Origin: an uncultured Desulfomonile sp.
GTDB lineage: Bacteria > Desulfobacterota > Desulfomonilia > Desulfomonilales > Desulfomonilaceae
Direction: 5' to 3'
NCBI GenBank assembly: GCA_937915285.1
Contig: CALDNG010000438.1
Coordinates: forward strand, 1-8,638
Length of the DNA stretch: 8,638 nt
A program made the translations under genes and the position numbers. Shown one piece after another: positions 1 to 6,395 of this stretch (the first letter of the stretch is position 1; each line of letters opens with the position of its first letter). Below the pieces are notes generated by a model. The model had not been told where the DNA came from. It saw only the letters and a program-made list of their open reading frames with translations, and made no database searches.

Positions 1-1
1 A

Positions 2-100
2 TTTCTTAAAAATATTTCAAAAGAGGACGGCGCTATCTTTGCCAGATGGCAGGAAATAAAATCAATTCATACCAATTTCGACTTGATATCGAAGAGATAG
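2..100 (+). CDS. C-terminal fragment of an unidentified protein (5' end outside window)
   Basis: An open frame enters from the left edge and ends at a TAG at 98-100, giving 32 residues ending NFDLISKR. The composition is protein-like and hydrophilic: charged, with one Trp, and no low-complexity sequence. The other plus frames close sooner, and no minus-strand start in 1-142 gives more than a few codons. It would be convergent with the membrane-protein gene ending at 143, leaving about 42 bases between the two stops. An imperfect hairpin (89-119) spans this stop. The piece is too short to assign a family. It could be chance open frame, but its position and orientation make a real gene tail reasonable. 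Confidence 0.42.
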   Translation, partial: FLKNISKEDGAIFARWQEIKSIHTNFDLISKR

Positions 101-119
101 TTTATCCTCTATCACTCGA
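89..119. terminator. Imperfect hairpin between convergent gene ends, possible terminator
   Basis: GATAG (96-100) pairs with CTATC (109-113) around an 8-base loop. Further pairs lie outside it: AG with CT, and TCG with CGA, with one mismatch and one bulged A. It sits between two convergent stop codons, where a bidirectional terminator would be expected. No T-tract follows on either strand, so this is at best a weak or factor-dependent site. Confidence 0.2.
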
Positions 120-142
120 ACCCACCCGAACTACTGCTGATA

Positions 143-2005
143 TCACTTGATTGCACGAACACCGCGATCTCTGGAAAGGACCGTGTAAGTCCATTTGTTC
201 AGAATCCGGTACCCAAGACTAACCCGTGACAGATTCAGTGTCGATATCAGCCCCGTAGACCATGCGTTTTTGTTGAGCCTCTGCGAGGTTAAAACCGTGT
301 CGGACCATCCCACAATCCGGTCCGGATTGGAATTTATTGTCGTAATATCCTTCCAGGCTATACCTGTTGGAGCCATACTGTCAAAACACGACAACTTCTC
401 TACCAGTTTGAGCTTGTCCCCAAATCGGTTAAGAATTACCAGACTGTCTAATGGTAAAGGTTTGTCCAGCTTTACCCCGCGCGTGCAGAACCCGTCCCGT
501 CGAGCTATGCCCTGCTGGCAAACATGGTTTGGCCAACTCCAGGCATAGGGGTGAACGTAAAAAGCTCCCAGATCTCGTGAATCATAGAGCATCCGCACAA
601 GCTCTCGCAGACCACCCCAACCCCTAAAAACGGCCGCTCTCTTGTGAAAATACTCCAGGTTCACCAGCAGGAGGTTTGTTTTAGGCAATAGGTCTGGCGC
701 CTCAGACACCAGGCTTTCACAAATGGAATTTCGCTTGCTTGCGGCCTCTCTCCAGTCGGTGATGAGACCTGCGTGAAAAAATGTCAAAAATCCCATCACG
801 AAGACTGTCGCAAACGTGGCTAGGTGTTGAGCCCTGCGGCTTTTCCAAAAGCCGACACACAGGCCGAACAGAATAGCCAGACCGAAGGAAGCAGAAGAAT
901 ATATCCGGCTTGACCAGTTGAAATTGAACCAGGCGGTATTACCGTCGGGCAGAAGACCGTATTTTGACCACACAGAGTCGACTATTTTTGGGGTAACCGC
1001 TCCATAACCCGCAAGTTGATAGGGGGCCATGCCTAATACTATTACTACCAAACCCAGCAACACAACGTAAGCTCTACTATTTTCGAGATCGAACGTCTTG
1101 ACTGAGGATGTGGCGCCCTGAGGCCTCTCCCAGTAAAAGAGAATGAAACTCAATGCGGCAACCATCAACAGTCCAATTGAAAGCGCCCGGAAATCCATCT
1201 GAAGTGAAACAAAAGGCTCTACCAGGTAGAAGGGCAGAAGAGCGAAATAAGACCACACTAGTTCAAGTGGTGGCAGAAAATGTTTGTGAGTTACCGCGCC
1301 TCCTTTAAGTAGAAGGAACCTTATGAAAAGGGCGCCACAAAAACTTGCGACCATAGCGGCGACCAGTCTTGATCCAAAATTTACAATGGTTGGCCGCTCA
1401 GACAGTCGCAGATAAATGGGAAGCACAAACAGGGGGACGGAGAAAATCAACAGGCTCGGCGCTTCATAAGTCAGAAAGGCGCAGATGTAGAGCATAACCG
1501 GTAGGAGCAGATCGATCGAGCGACCTGAGCGTTCGGCCCATCTCTGGAAAGCCAAAACCGATCCCCAGAAAAGAGCCATGCTGAGTCTGGAATTGTCAGT
1601 AGTCACTACGAAGGTCAGACAAGAAACAGTGGGGATAAAAAAAGCCATCAGCATTGATGACATGGCGAAGAGTCTCTTGCCTGGAAAAGCCTTCAAAAGG
1701 CAAGCGCCCATCAACGCGCTGGCGGATAACAGCAACAATAGCGAGAAGAAATGGAAAACGATCTTGTTGAAACCAAAAATCTCGAAAAGACCGATCCAGT
1801 AAACTCCTTCCAGAGGCCTCAATGATTCCCGGGCGTAGATAATCAGCGACTGAGGGAAGCTGTTCCAATACGGCCAGCTAAAAATCCACCAGTCGTCGCC
1901 CTCAAATCCAATGTCCCCGGAAGCAATTGTTACTATCAGGGAATACGCCAAAAGGAGAAGCGCCAGTGGAAAAAATGAGGTCGTGTCTGTCCTTGGACTA
2001 TTCAT
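143..2005 (-). CDS. Polytopic membrane protein, GT-C glycosyltransferase-like, function unknown
   Basis: The product is 620 residues. Hydrophobic segments are visible at about 11-30, 81-107, 112-135, 142-158, 164-201 (long, perhaps two helices), 215-235, 249-268, 275-292, 313-333, 374-388 and 397-415, so roughly 10-12 membrane helices. A mostly soluble tail of about 200 residues follows (420-620) and contains cysteines at 429, 496, 507 and 540. The first large loop (31-80) is rich in aromatic residues and holds an acidic EGDDWW motif (35-40). An acidic motif in the first extracytoplasmic loop is typical of GT-C enzymes, which transfer sugars from lipid-phosphate donors outside the membrane. 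That is an analogy of architecture and not a family match. The ATG at 2005 is the only early start because an in-frame stop lies 18 bases upstream (2024-2026). Its ribosome site is weak. It diverges from the UDP-xylose synthase gene, which supports an envelope-glycan role. It could instead be a transporter or polymerase-like protein. Confidence 0.85.
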   Translation of the reverse strand: MNSPRTDTTSFFPLALLLLAYSLIVTIASGDIGFEGDDWWIFSWPYWNSFPQSLIIYARESLRPLEGVYWIGLFEIFGFNKIVFHFFSLLLLLSASALMGACLLKAFPGKRLFAMSSMLMAFFIPTVSCLTFVVTTDNSRLSMALFWGSVLAFQRWAERSGRSIDLLLPVMLYICAFLTYEAPSLLIFSVPLFVLPIYLRLSERPTIVNFGSRLVAAMVASFCGALFIRFLLLKGGAVTHKHFLPPLELVWSYFALLPFYLVEPFVSLQMDFRALSIGLLMVAALSFILFYWERPQGATSSVKTFDLENSRAYVVLLGLVVIVLGMAPYQLAGYGAVTPKIVDSVWSKYGLLPDGNTAWFNFNWSSRIYSSASFGLAILFGLCVGFWKSRRAQHLATFATVFVMGFLTFFHAGLITDWREAASKRNSICESLVSEAPDLLPKTNLLLVNLEYFHKRAAVFRGWGGLRELVRMLYDSRDLGAFYVHPYAWSWPNHVCQQGIARRDGFCTRGVKLDKPLPLDSLVILNRFGDKLKLVEKLSCFDSMAPTGIAWKDITTINSNPDRIVGWSDTVLTSQRLNKNAWSTGLISTLNLSRVSLGYRILNKWTYTVLSRDRGVRAIK

Positions 2006-2037
2006 TTGATGGCGCCAAACAGATCATCAAAATTAAA

Positions 2038-2094
2038 TCAGACCGAGTAATTCCGTCCGAATTGTTGGACAACCAACACCTGTTCAGGATTCAT
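2038..2094 (-). other. Possible 18-codon leader ORF upstream of the membrane-protein gene
   Basis: Within the presumed leader of the minus-strand membrane gene, an ATG (2092-2094) opens an 18-codon frame, MNPEQVLVVQQFGRNYSV, which ends at TGA (2038-2040), 32 bases before the main ATG. The residues look protein-like, but no convincing Shine-Dalgarno sequence precedes it (only a GGTTTGG stretch). It overlaps the hairpin at 2063-2078. It may be a leader peptide, a decayed gene start, or chance. Confidence 0.2.
2063..2078 (-). repeat. Short perfect inverted repeat in leader of the membrane-protein gene
   Basis: TGTTGG (2063-2068) and CCAACA (2073-2078) form a perfect 6-bp stem with the 4-base loop ACAA. 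It lies in the presumed minus-strand leader and inside the small leader ORF. No U-tract follows, so it is not a classical terminator. It could be an operator half-site pair, an RNA hairpin, or chance. Confidence 0.3.
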
Positions 2095-2124
2095 CCAAAC
2101 CAAGGCGTTTGATTGAACTTTTGT

Positions 2125-2153
2125 ATTATAAAATAACTGATTTCATTAGTGAA
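2125..2153 (-). promoter_or_regulatory. Candidate sigma70 promoter for the membrane-protein gene
   Basis: Read on the minus strand, TTCACT (2153-2148; 4 of 6 match to TTGACA) is followed after exactly 17 bases by a perfect TATAAT (2130-2125). Transcription would begin near 2118, giving a leader of about 113 bases before the ATG at 2005. The AT-rich setting makes chance -10 boxes common, so the perfect hexamer alone is weak evidence. The 17-base spacing and the divergent position support it. Confidence 0.45.
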
Positions 2154-2253
2154 GCTGATTTTTGTTGGAAAATGTTTCAAGACAGGTTTACAAGGAATGT
2201 TTTGGATGGCGATTCAAAGTGTTTCTGGGGATTTTTTTAGGCTGGCTTAAACA

Positions 2254-2282
2254 TTGACATGGACACTACGCTTGTGGATACT
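2254..2282 (+). promoter_or_regulatory. Candidate sigma70 promoter for the uxs-flippase-bioA-bioD series
   Basis: A perfect -35 box TTGACA (2254-2259) is followed after exactly 17 bases by GATACT (2277-2282), which matches TATAAT at 4 of 6 positions. The expected start is near 2289, giving a leader of about 28 bases before the ATG at 2317. The -35 box overlaps a partial sigma54-like pattern (TGGC at 2243-2246, TTG at 2254-2256), but that pattern lacks the essential C of the -12 element. Confidence 0.6.
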
Positions 2283-2316
2283 GAATATTCTTTAATTTTT
2301 TTGTGGAGCCTATTAA

Positions 2317-3264
2317 ATGAAAACTGTTTTGGTCACTGGCGGAGCAGGTTTTATAGGGAGTCATCTTTGCAGGACTTTGTTGGCGTCCGGCGCCTCAGTA
2401 ATATGCATGGACAACCTTTTCACCGGCACAAAACGCAACATATTGCCGCTGCTGGAGAACCCTAATTTTGAATTTATAAGACATGACGTCGTGACACCGA
2501 TATTGATAGAAGCTGACGAGATATACCATCTCGCATGTCCTGCGTCACCGGTTCACTATCAGAGTAATCCAATCAAAACACTCAAGACATCGGTGCTGGG
2601 AACACTGAACATGCTAGGTTTGGCCAAACGCCTCAAAGCTCGTTTTCTGCTGGCCTCAACATCCGAGGTCTATGGAGATCCGGAAATTCATCCGCAGACT
2701 GAATCCTACCAGGGTAATGTAAATCCGGTTGGTCCCAGGGCCTGTTATGACGAAGGCAAAAGGGCAGCAGAAACACTCACTGTCGGCTACAAGGAATACA
2801 ATGGCGTCAATGTCGCCATAGCCAGGATTTTTAACACCTACGGGCCAAGAATGCTCCCTAATGACGGTAGAGTGGTGAGCAACTTCATTTGTCAGGCCCT
2901 GAAAGGTTCGGAAATAACAATTTACGGGGATGGTTCTCAGACGAGGTCGTTCTGTTTCATCTCTGACCTGGTGGATGGCTTGACCAAGTTGATGCACAGC
3001 TCTGAAAGCGGACCGATAAATCTTGGGAATCCGCATGAGGTCACGATCAAGGAACTGGCGGAAACGATTCTGGAGATGATTCCAGATTCAAAATCTACCA
3101 TCACTTACAAGCCACTTCCCAAGGATGACCCTACCAGGCGAAAGCCTGACATAACCCTCGCCAGAAAAACGCTCAACTGGAAGCCTGTAATCGCTCTTGA
3201 AGAAGGATTGGATTCGACCATTTCCTATTTTATGGAAAATCTTGGACGACCTGATGGCAAGTAA
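2317..3264 (+). CDS. UDP-glucuronate decarboxylase (UDP-xylose synthase)
   Basis: This is a cytoplasmic, NAD-dependent enzyme of the extended short-chain dehydrogenase family. The family converts UDP-glucuronate to UDP-xylose through a 4-keto intermediate and decarboxylation, supplying activated pentose for surface glycans. The 315 residues are typical of the short bacterial form without a membrane anchor. The Rossmann nucleotide motif TGGAGFIG is at 7-14. The STSEVYG segment (114-120) carries the conserved Ser/Thr and Glu117. The catalytic YDEGK motif is Tyr144/Lys148. The hallmark segments [14 protein letters not shown] (136-149), [11 protein letters not shown] (169-179), DGRVVSNF (183-190) and [10 protein letters not shown] (203-212) fit UXS better than generic GalE-like epimerases. 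The start is supported by GGAG at 2305-2308, 8 bases upstream, and by a promoter at 2254-2282. Its 3' end overlaps the next gene by 11 bases, suggesting translational coupling. A related dTDP- or UDP-sugar dehydratase is the main alternative and is unlikely. Confidence 0.93.
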   Translation: MKTVLVTGGAGFIGSHLCRTLLASGASVICMDNLFTGTKRNILPLLENPNFEFIRHDVVTPILIEADEIYHLACPASPVHYQSNPIKTLKTSVLGTLNMLGLAKRLKARFLLASTSEVYGDPEIHPQTESYQGNVNPVGPRACYDEGKRAAETLTVGYKEYNGVNVAIARIFNTYGPRMLPNDGRVVSNFICQALKGSEITIYGDGSQTRSFCFISDLVDGLTKLMHSSESGPINLGNPHEVTIKELAETILEMIPDSKSTITYKPLPKDDPTRRKPDITLARKTLNWKPVIALEEGLDSTISYFMENLGRPDGK

Positions 3265-4258
3265 CAACCACAAGCGATGCTTGCTAATACTGATTGGACT
3301 GATTTTAGGCGTATTCTTCCTGTGGTTGACATTCCGTGACATATCCTGGAGAGACTTTGTTGATGGCATGAAACAGATGAACCCGGTTTATTTTATCCCG
3401 GGACTAATTTTTGCTGTCGCTTGCCAGTTTATACGCGCATTGAGGTTTGGACTTATACTGAGTCCGTTCTGCTCTCTTTCCAGAAGAATGCTTTGGGACT
3501 TGTTAAACATCTGGGCGGCGGCCAACGTGATCATGCCGGCCAGACTAGGGGAACTGGTAAGACCCTACCTGCTTCACCAGAAGGGTGTCTCTTTTTCTAG
3601 TGTTTTTGGCGCCGTACTTGTCGAGAGGTTTTTCGATATGACGGGCTTGCTGATTCTACTGGGAGCAGTGTTATGGAAAACACCCGAAGTCTCGAGACAG
3701 TATTCGATTTTTGGGCAAATACTTCTCGCAGCTCTGGTGGCAGGTTATCTCATGGTTTTACTGGTTCTGGCAAAAAAGGAATTTGTTGAGGGTATCGTGG
3801 AGAAAGTCCTCAGAATATTCCCGTCCAGAATAGCAGATCCACTCGAGGCAATTTTTCACAAGCTTATAGAAGGAGTGGAAGTCATGGCAAACCTCAAGCG
3901 GGCCATGATCATATTCCTCTACTCCTTGACATTATGGTTTTTGTTCTCGGCTACAACATACGTTTTTCTACTGGCATTTGGCATAGAAGCGTCCTTCTTG
4001 GTAGCAGTGACTATCCAGGTCTTCATTGCTCTCGCTGTCGCTATTCCATCGGCCCCGGGTTTCATCGGAACCTTTCATGCTGCCGGACGCTACGCCCTGG
4101 CGCTATACGGTATTCAGGCAGTGGTAGCCGTTTCATTCGCCACGGTTTACCATCTGTTCAGCGTTATAGTTAGCCTGGGTTTGGGAGCGCTTTCATATTT
4201 CACCAGTGAATACAGGTTCGACAGGTCAGCATTTGCAGATCAGCCTGAAGCAGGCTAG
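3254..4258 (+). CDS. Flippase-like / LPG-synthase-TM family (UPF0104) inner-membrane protein
   Basis: The product is 334 residues with about 7-8 hydrophobic helices (roughly 9-26, 45-60, 84-94, 117-140, 155-173, 217-243, 247-267, 285-315). Family hallmarks are visible in order: RALR (61-64), [15 protein letters not shown] (91-105), VERFFD (123-128) and [10 protein letters not shown] (263-272). Members carry the lysylphosphatidylglycerol-synthase transmembrane region or are called flippase-like (AglD-related) and are commonly found beside glycosyltransferase genes. The soluble aminoacyl-transferase domain of MprF is absent, so lipid lysinylation is unlikely. I infer a role with lipid-linked sugars, given the UDP-xylose synthase immediately upstream. 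The ATG at 3254 overlaps the previous stop and has GGA 7 bases upstream. A longer form from TTG at 3197 would add 19 residues but has no ribosome site and lies fully inside the uxs frame, so I reject it. The exact substrate is unknown. Confidence 0.85.
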   Translation: MASNNHKRCLLILIGLILGVFFLWLTFRDISWRDFVDGMKQMNPVYFIPGLIFAVACQFIRALRFGLILSPFCSLSRRMLWDLLNIWAAANVIMPARLGELVRPYLLHQKGVSFSSVFGAVLVERFFDMTGLLILLGAVLWKTPEVSRQYSIFGQILLAALVAGYLMVLLVLAKKEFVEGIVEKVLRIFPSRIADPLEAIFHKLIEGVEVMANLKRAMIIFLYSLTLWFLFSATTYVFLLAFGIEASFLVAVTIQVFIALAVAIPSAPGFIGTFHAAGRYALALYGIQAVVAVSFATVYHLFSVIVSLGLGALSYFTSEYRFDRSAFADQPEAG

Positions 4259-4285
4259 ACCCATTGTTTTTCAAGGACTTACATA

Positions 4286-5632
4286 ATGCGGGATTGGGAA
4301 TTACTTGACAAAAAGTTCATATGGCACCCGTTTACCCAGATGGAGGACTGGCTGGCCTCAGAAGCGCTGGTCATTGACAAGGGCGACGGGGCTTGGCTTA
4401 TCGATACAAAGGGGAATAAGTTTCTGGACGGCGTGTCGTCCCTGTGGGTCAATATTCATGGGCATAACAACAAAAGAATCAATGAGGCAGTCAGAAATCA
4501 ACTCGACAAGGTAGCTCACAGCACTCTGTTGGGGCTCGCATCGGTTCCGTCCATAGAATTGGCCGAAAAACTAACTGGATTAGCTCCAGAGGGTCTTGTA
4601 AAAGTCTTTTACTCCGACTCGGGCTCCACCGCTGTGGAGGTGGCCCTGAAAGTTGCCTTCCAGTATTGGAAAAACCTCGGCCATCAAAGGAAAAAACTTT
4701 TTGTAGGATTGGATCAGGCCTACCACGGGGATACCATAGGTAGCGTCAGTCTGGGCGGTATAGACATTTTTCACAGCATTTTCAGCCCACTCCTTTTTAG
4801 GACTCACGCCATACCTACCCCCTTCCCCTACCAGTCACCAGAACTCGAACCTGAAGAACTTAGGCGCAAATGTGTGGACAATTTCAGTCGGCTAGCAGCA
4901 GAGAGATCCGAGGAAATTGCAGCGTTAATCGTAGAGCCTCTGGTTCAGGGCGCGGCAGGCATGATAGTTCATCCCAGGGGATTTCTGAAAGAACTTGAGG
5001 AAGTGTGCCGTAATTACGACATACTCATGATATGCGATGAGGTTGCGACCGGTTTTGGCCGCACAGGATCGATGTTCGCATGCCAAAAAGAGAATGTCTG
5101 TCCGGACATTATGTGCCTGGCAAAAGGATTGACCGGTGGATATCTTCCCCTGGCGGCTACACTGTTTACAGAAAAAATATTTGACGCCTTTCGAGGTTCT
5201 TTTACCGATTATAAGACATTTTTCCACGGACATAGCTACACCGGAAACGCGCTAGCGTGCGCCGCGGCAAACGCATGCCTGGAAATTTTCCAAGAGGATC
5301 GGGTTCTCGAGAGGATGCAGCCGAAAATAAAATTGTTGTCTGACTTGCTGGATGACATGATTGCTCCCCTTGGAAATGTTGCGGATGTTAGACAATGCGG
5401 ATTCATGGTTGGGATAGAACTTGCGCAGGACGTTTCATATAGGCTGCCGTATCCACCTGAAAAACGCGTCGGAGCCCAGGTCACCCAGAATATCAGGAGG
5501 CATGGGGTCATTCTTAGACCGCTAGGGGATGTTGTAGTGCTAATGCCGCCGTTGTGCATTAATGAGGATGAATTATATCTTCTGGTCTCAAAGACTGCCT
5601 TGTCCATATCCGAAGTCTGCGGAGAAATTTAG
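4286..5632 (+). CDS. bioA: 7,8-diaminononanoate synthase (KAPA aminotransferase), biotin synthesis
   Basis: This is a cytoplasmic PLP enzyme of the class III aminotransferases, 448 residues and full length. It converts 8-amino-7-oxononanoate to 7,8-diaminononanoate, the step before BioD. The opening IWHPFTQM (12-19) and SSLWVNIHGHN (51-61) are typical of BioA. SDSGSTAVEVALK (110-122) should hold the PLP phosphate, YHGDT is at 146-150, and CDEVATGFGRTG (250-261) contains Asp251. The Schiff-base Lys280 lies in LAKGLTGGYLPLA (278-290). FFHGHSYTGN (312-321) and RPLGDV (411-416) complete the set. From memory, several segments (AHSTLLG, SYTGN, GGYLP, the Leu-Trp pair) look more like the Bacillus BioK form, which takes its amino group from lysine, than like E. 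coli BioA, which uses S-adenosylmethionine. The donor is therefore open. AAGGA (4273-4277) lies 8 bases before the ATG. Only 27 bases separate it from the preceding stop, suggesting co-transcription. Confidence 0.95.
   Translation: MRDWELLDKKFIWHPFTQMEDWLASEALVIDKGDGAWLIDTKGNKFLDGVSSLWVNIHGHNNKRINEAVRNQLDKVAHSTLLGLASVPSIELAEKLTGLAPEGLVKVFYSDSGSTAVEVALKVAFQYWKNLGHQRKKLFVGLDQAYHGDTIGSVSLGGIDIFHSIFSPLLFRTHAIPTPFPYQSPELEPEELRRKCVDNFSRLAAERSEEIAALIVEPLVQGAAGMIVHPRGFLKELEEVCRNYDILMICDEVATGFGRTGSMFACQKENVCPDIMCLAKGLTGGYLPLAATLFTEKIFDAFRGSFTDYKTFFHGHSYTGNALACAAANACLEIFQEDRVLERMQPKIKLLSDLLDDMIAPLGNVADVRQCGFMVGIELAQDVSYRLPYPPEKRVGAQVTQNIRRHGVILRPLGDVVVLMPPLCINEDELYLLVSKTALSISEVCGEI
5621..5624 (+). promoter_or_regulatory. 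Ribosome binding site that fixes the bioD start
   Basis: GGAG ends 9 bases before the ATG at 5634 and lies within the last codons of bioA. It supports this ATG over the in-frame ATG at 5562, which would add 24 residues unlike the family, place them ahead of the P-loop, and read through bioA in another frame. Confidence 0.65.
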
Positions 5633-5633
5633 T

Positions 5634-6347
5634 ATGCCTGGTATATTCATATCTGGAAGCGATACAGGGGTTGGAAAAACTCTCATTTCAGCCGGGTTGG
5701 TCAGACTTGCCCGAAAGCGTGGCATCAATTGCGTAGGTATAAAACCGGTTGAGACGGGCTGTCCCGTCAAAAACGGAATGTTGGAACCTCTGGATGGCCG
5801 GATTCTTTGGGAAGCCGGAGATAAAGCCTTTAGCCTCGACGAATGCGCCCCTTACCGTTTTAATATGCCGGCTGCTCCCTTCAGGGCGGCTGCCATGGAA
5901 GATAGTAATCTGAATGCATCCGACATTGTTGAGCACATTTTGACGGTTTCTGACGGAGCCGAAATGTCGGTGGTAGAGGGGGCTGGAGGTTTGATGACTC
6001 CTGTGGATGACAAAAAATCGATGATAGACATCATTGCGGACCTTCAGTATCCAACGCTACTTGTGGCCCGTTTGGCGCTCGGAACCATAAACCACAGCAT
6101 TTTGAGCATCGAAGCCCTGCAAAGTCGCAATATTGATGTCAAGGGAGTTGTCTTATCAGCATCCAGCCGGGAACAGGGCCCAGAAGAAGAATACACCCCA
6201 GGGGATCTGGAGCGCATCCTCAGAGATATACCTGTCGTGGTTTTCCCTTTCCTGGAAGATACGGCTGAAATCAATCCGGACCGGATTGCAGAAAGCATGA
6301 TTGCCAATTGGACCGGATCTTTCATAGACCATCTTTTATGCTTTTAA
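5634..6347 (+). CDS. bioD: Dethiobiotin synthetase (ATP-dependent)
   Basis: BioD closes the ureido ring, converting 7,8-diaminononanoate, CO2 and ATP to dethiobiotin, the step right after BioA. It is cytoplasmic and normally a homodimer. From the ATG at 5634 the product is 237 residues, the usual BioD length (about 220-240). The P-loop GSDTGVGKT is at 8-16, KPVETG at 37-42 carries the conserved Lys37, VEGAGGLMTPV (114-124) matches the family's second nucleotide/Mg region with Glu115, and RLALGTINHSIL (146-157) is the conserved segment near the dimer interface. The start is one base after the bioA stop, with GGAG at 5621-5624, so the pair is probably translationally coupled. The gene is convergent with ftsK and no further biotin gene follows. 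The final stretch, WTGSFIDHLLCF, is unremarkable. I see no frameshift or missing motif. Confidence 0.95.
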   Translation: MPGIFISGSDTGVGKTLISAGLVRLARKRGINCVGIKPVETGCPVKNGMLEPLDGRILWEAGDKAFSLDECAPYRFNMPAAPFRAAAMEDSNLNASDIVEHILTVSDGAEMSVVEGAGGLMTPVDDKKSMIDIIADLQYPTLLVARLALGTINHSILSIEALQSRNIDVKGVVLSASSREQGPEEEYTPGDLERILRDIPVVVFPFLEDTAEINPDRIAESMIANWTGSFIDHLLCF

Positions 6348-6395
6348 CCGCTACAAAACGGTCATTTGCTCGAGAGACAGCAAAAAGGGGTTTTG

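Larger units (their letters stand above)
2006..2316. other. AT-rich divergent intergenic region
   Basis: This stretch separates two divergent genes and carries no convincing full-length gene. It becomes strongly AT-rich between about 2110 and 2316, with several T- and A-tracts (for example 2231-2238 and 2294-2302). It holds a candidate promoter for each direction, plus a short hairpin and a short leader ORF on the minus-strand side. I see no recognisable riboswitch, RNA gene or mobile-element end. Confidence 0.7.

Noticed and set aside
1927..2112. 61-codon plus-strand ORF across the start of the membrane-protein gene
   Set aside because: It overlaps the well-supported minus-strand gene and its leader, lacks a ribosome site, and has no family features.
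2171..2240. Plus-strand 22-codon ORF starting ATGTTTCAAGAC in the intergenic region
   Set aside because: It is short, has only a weak GGA before it and no recognisable protein features, and lies in AT-rich promoter DNA.
2656..3036. 126-codon minus-strand ORF inside the UDP-xylose synthase gene
   Set aside because: It is antisense to strongly conserved UXS motifs, and its sequence mirrors them without any feature of its own.
3197..3253. Extended start (TTG at 3197) for the flippase-like gene
   Set aside because: There is no ribosome site before the TTG, the extra 19 residues are wholly inside the uxs frame and polar, and the ATG at 3254 has GGA at good spacing and gives a natural start just before the first helix.
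5562..5633. Extended start (ATG at 5562) for bioD
   Set aside because: The added 24 residues only re-read the end of bioA in another frame. BioD proteins normally begin a few residues before the P-loop, as they do from the ATG at 5634, which has GGAG upstream.
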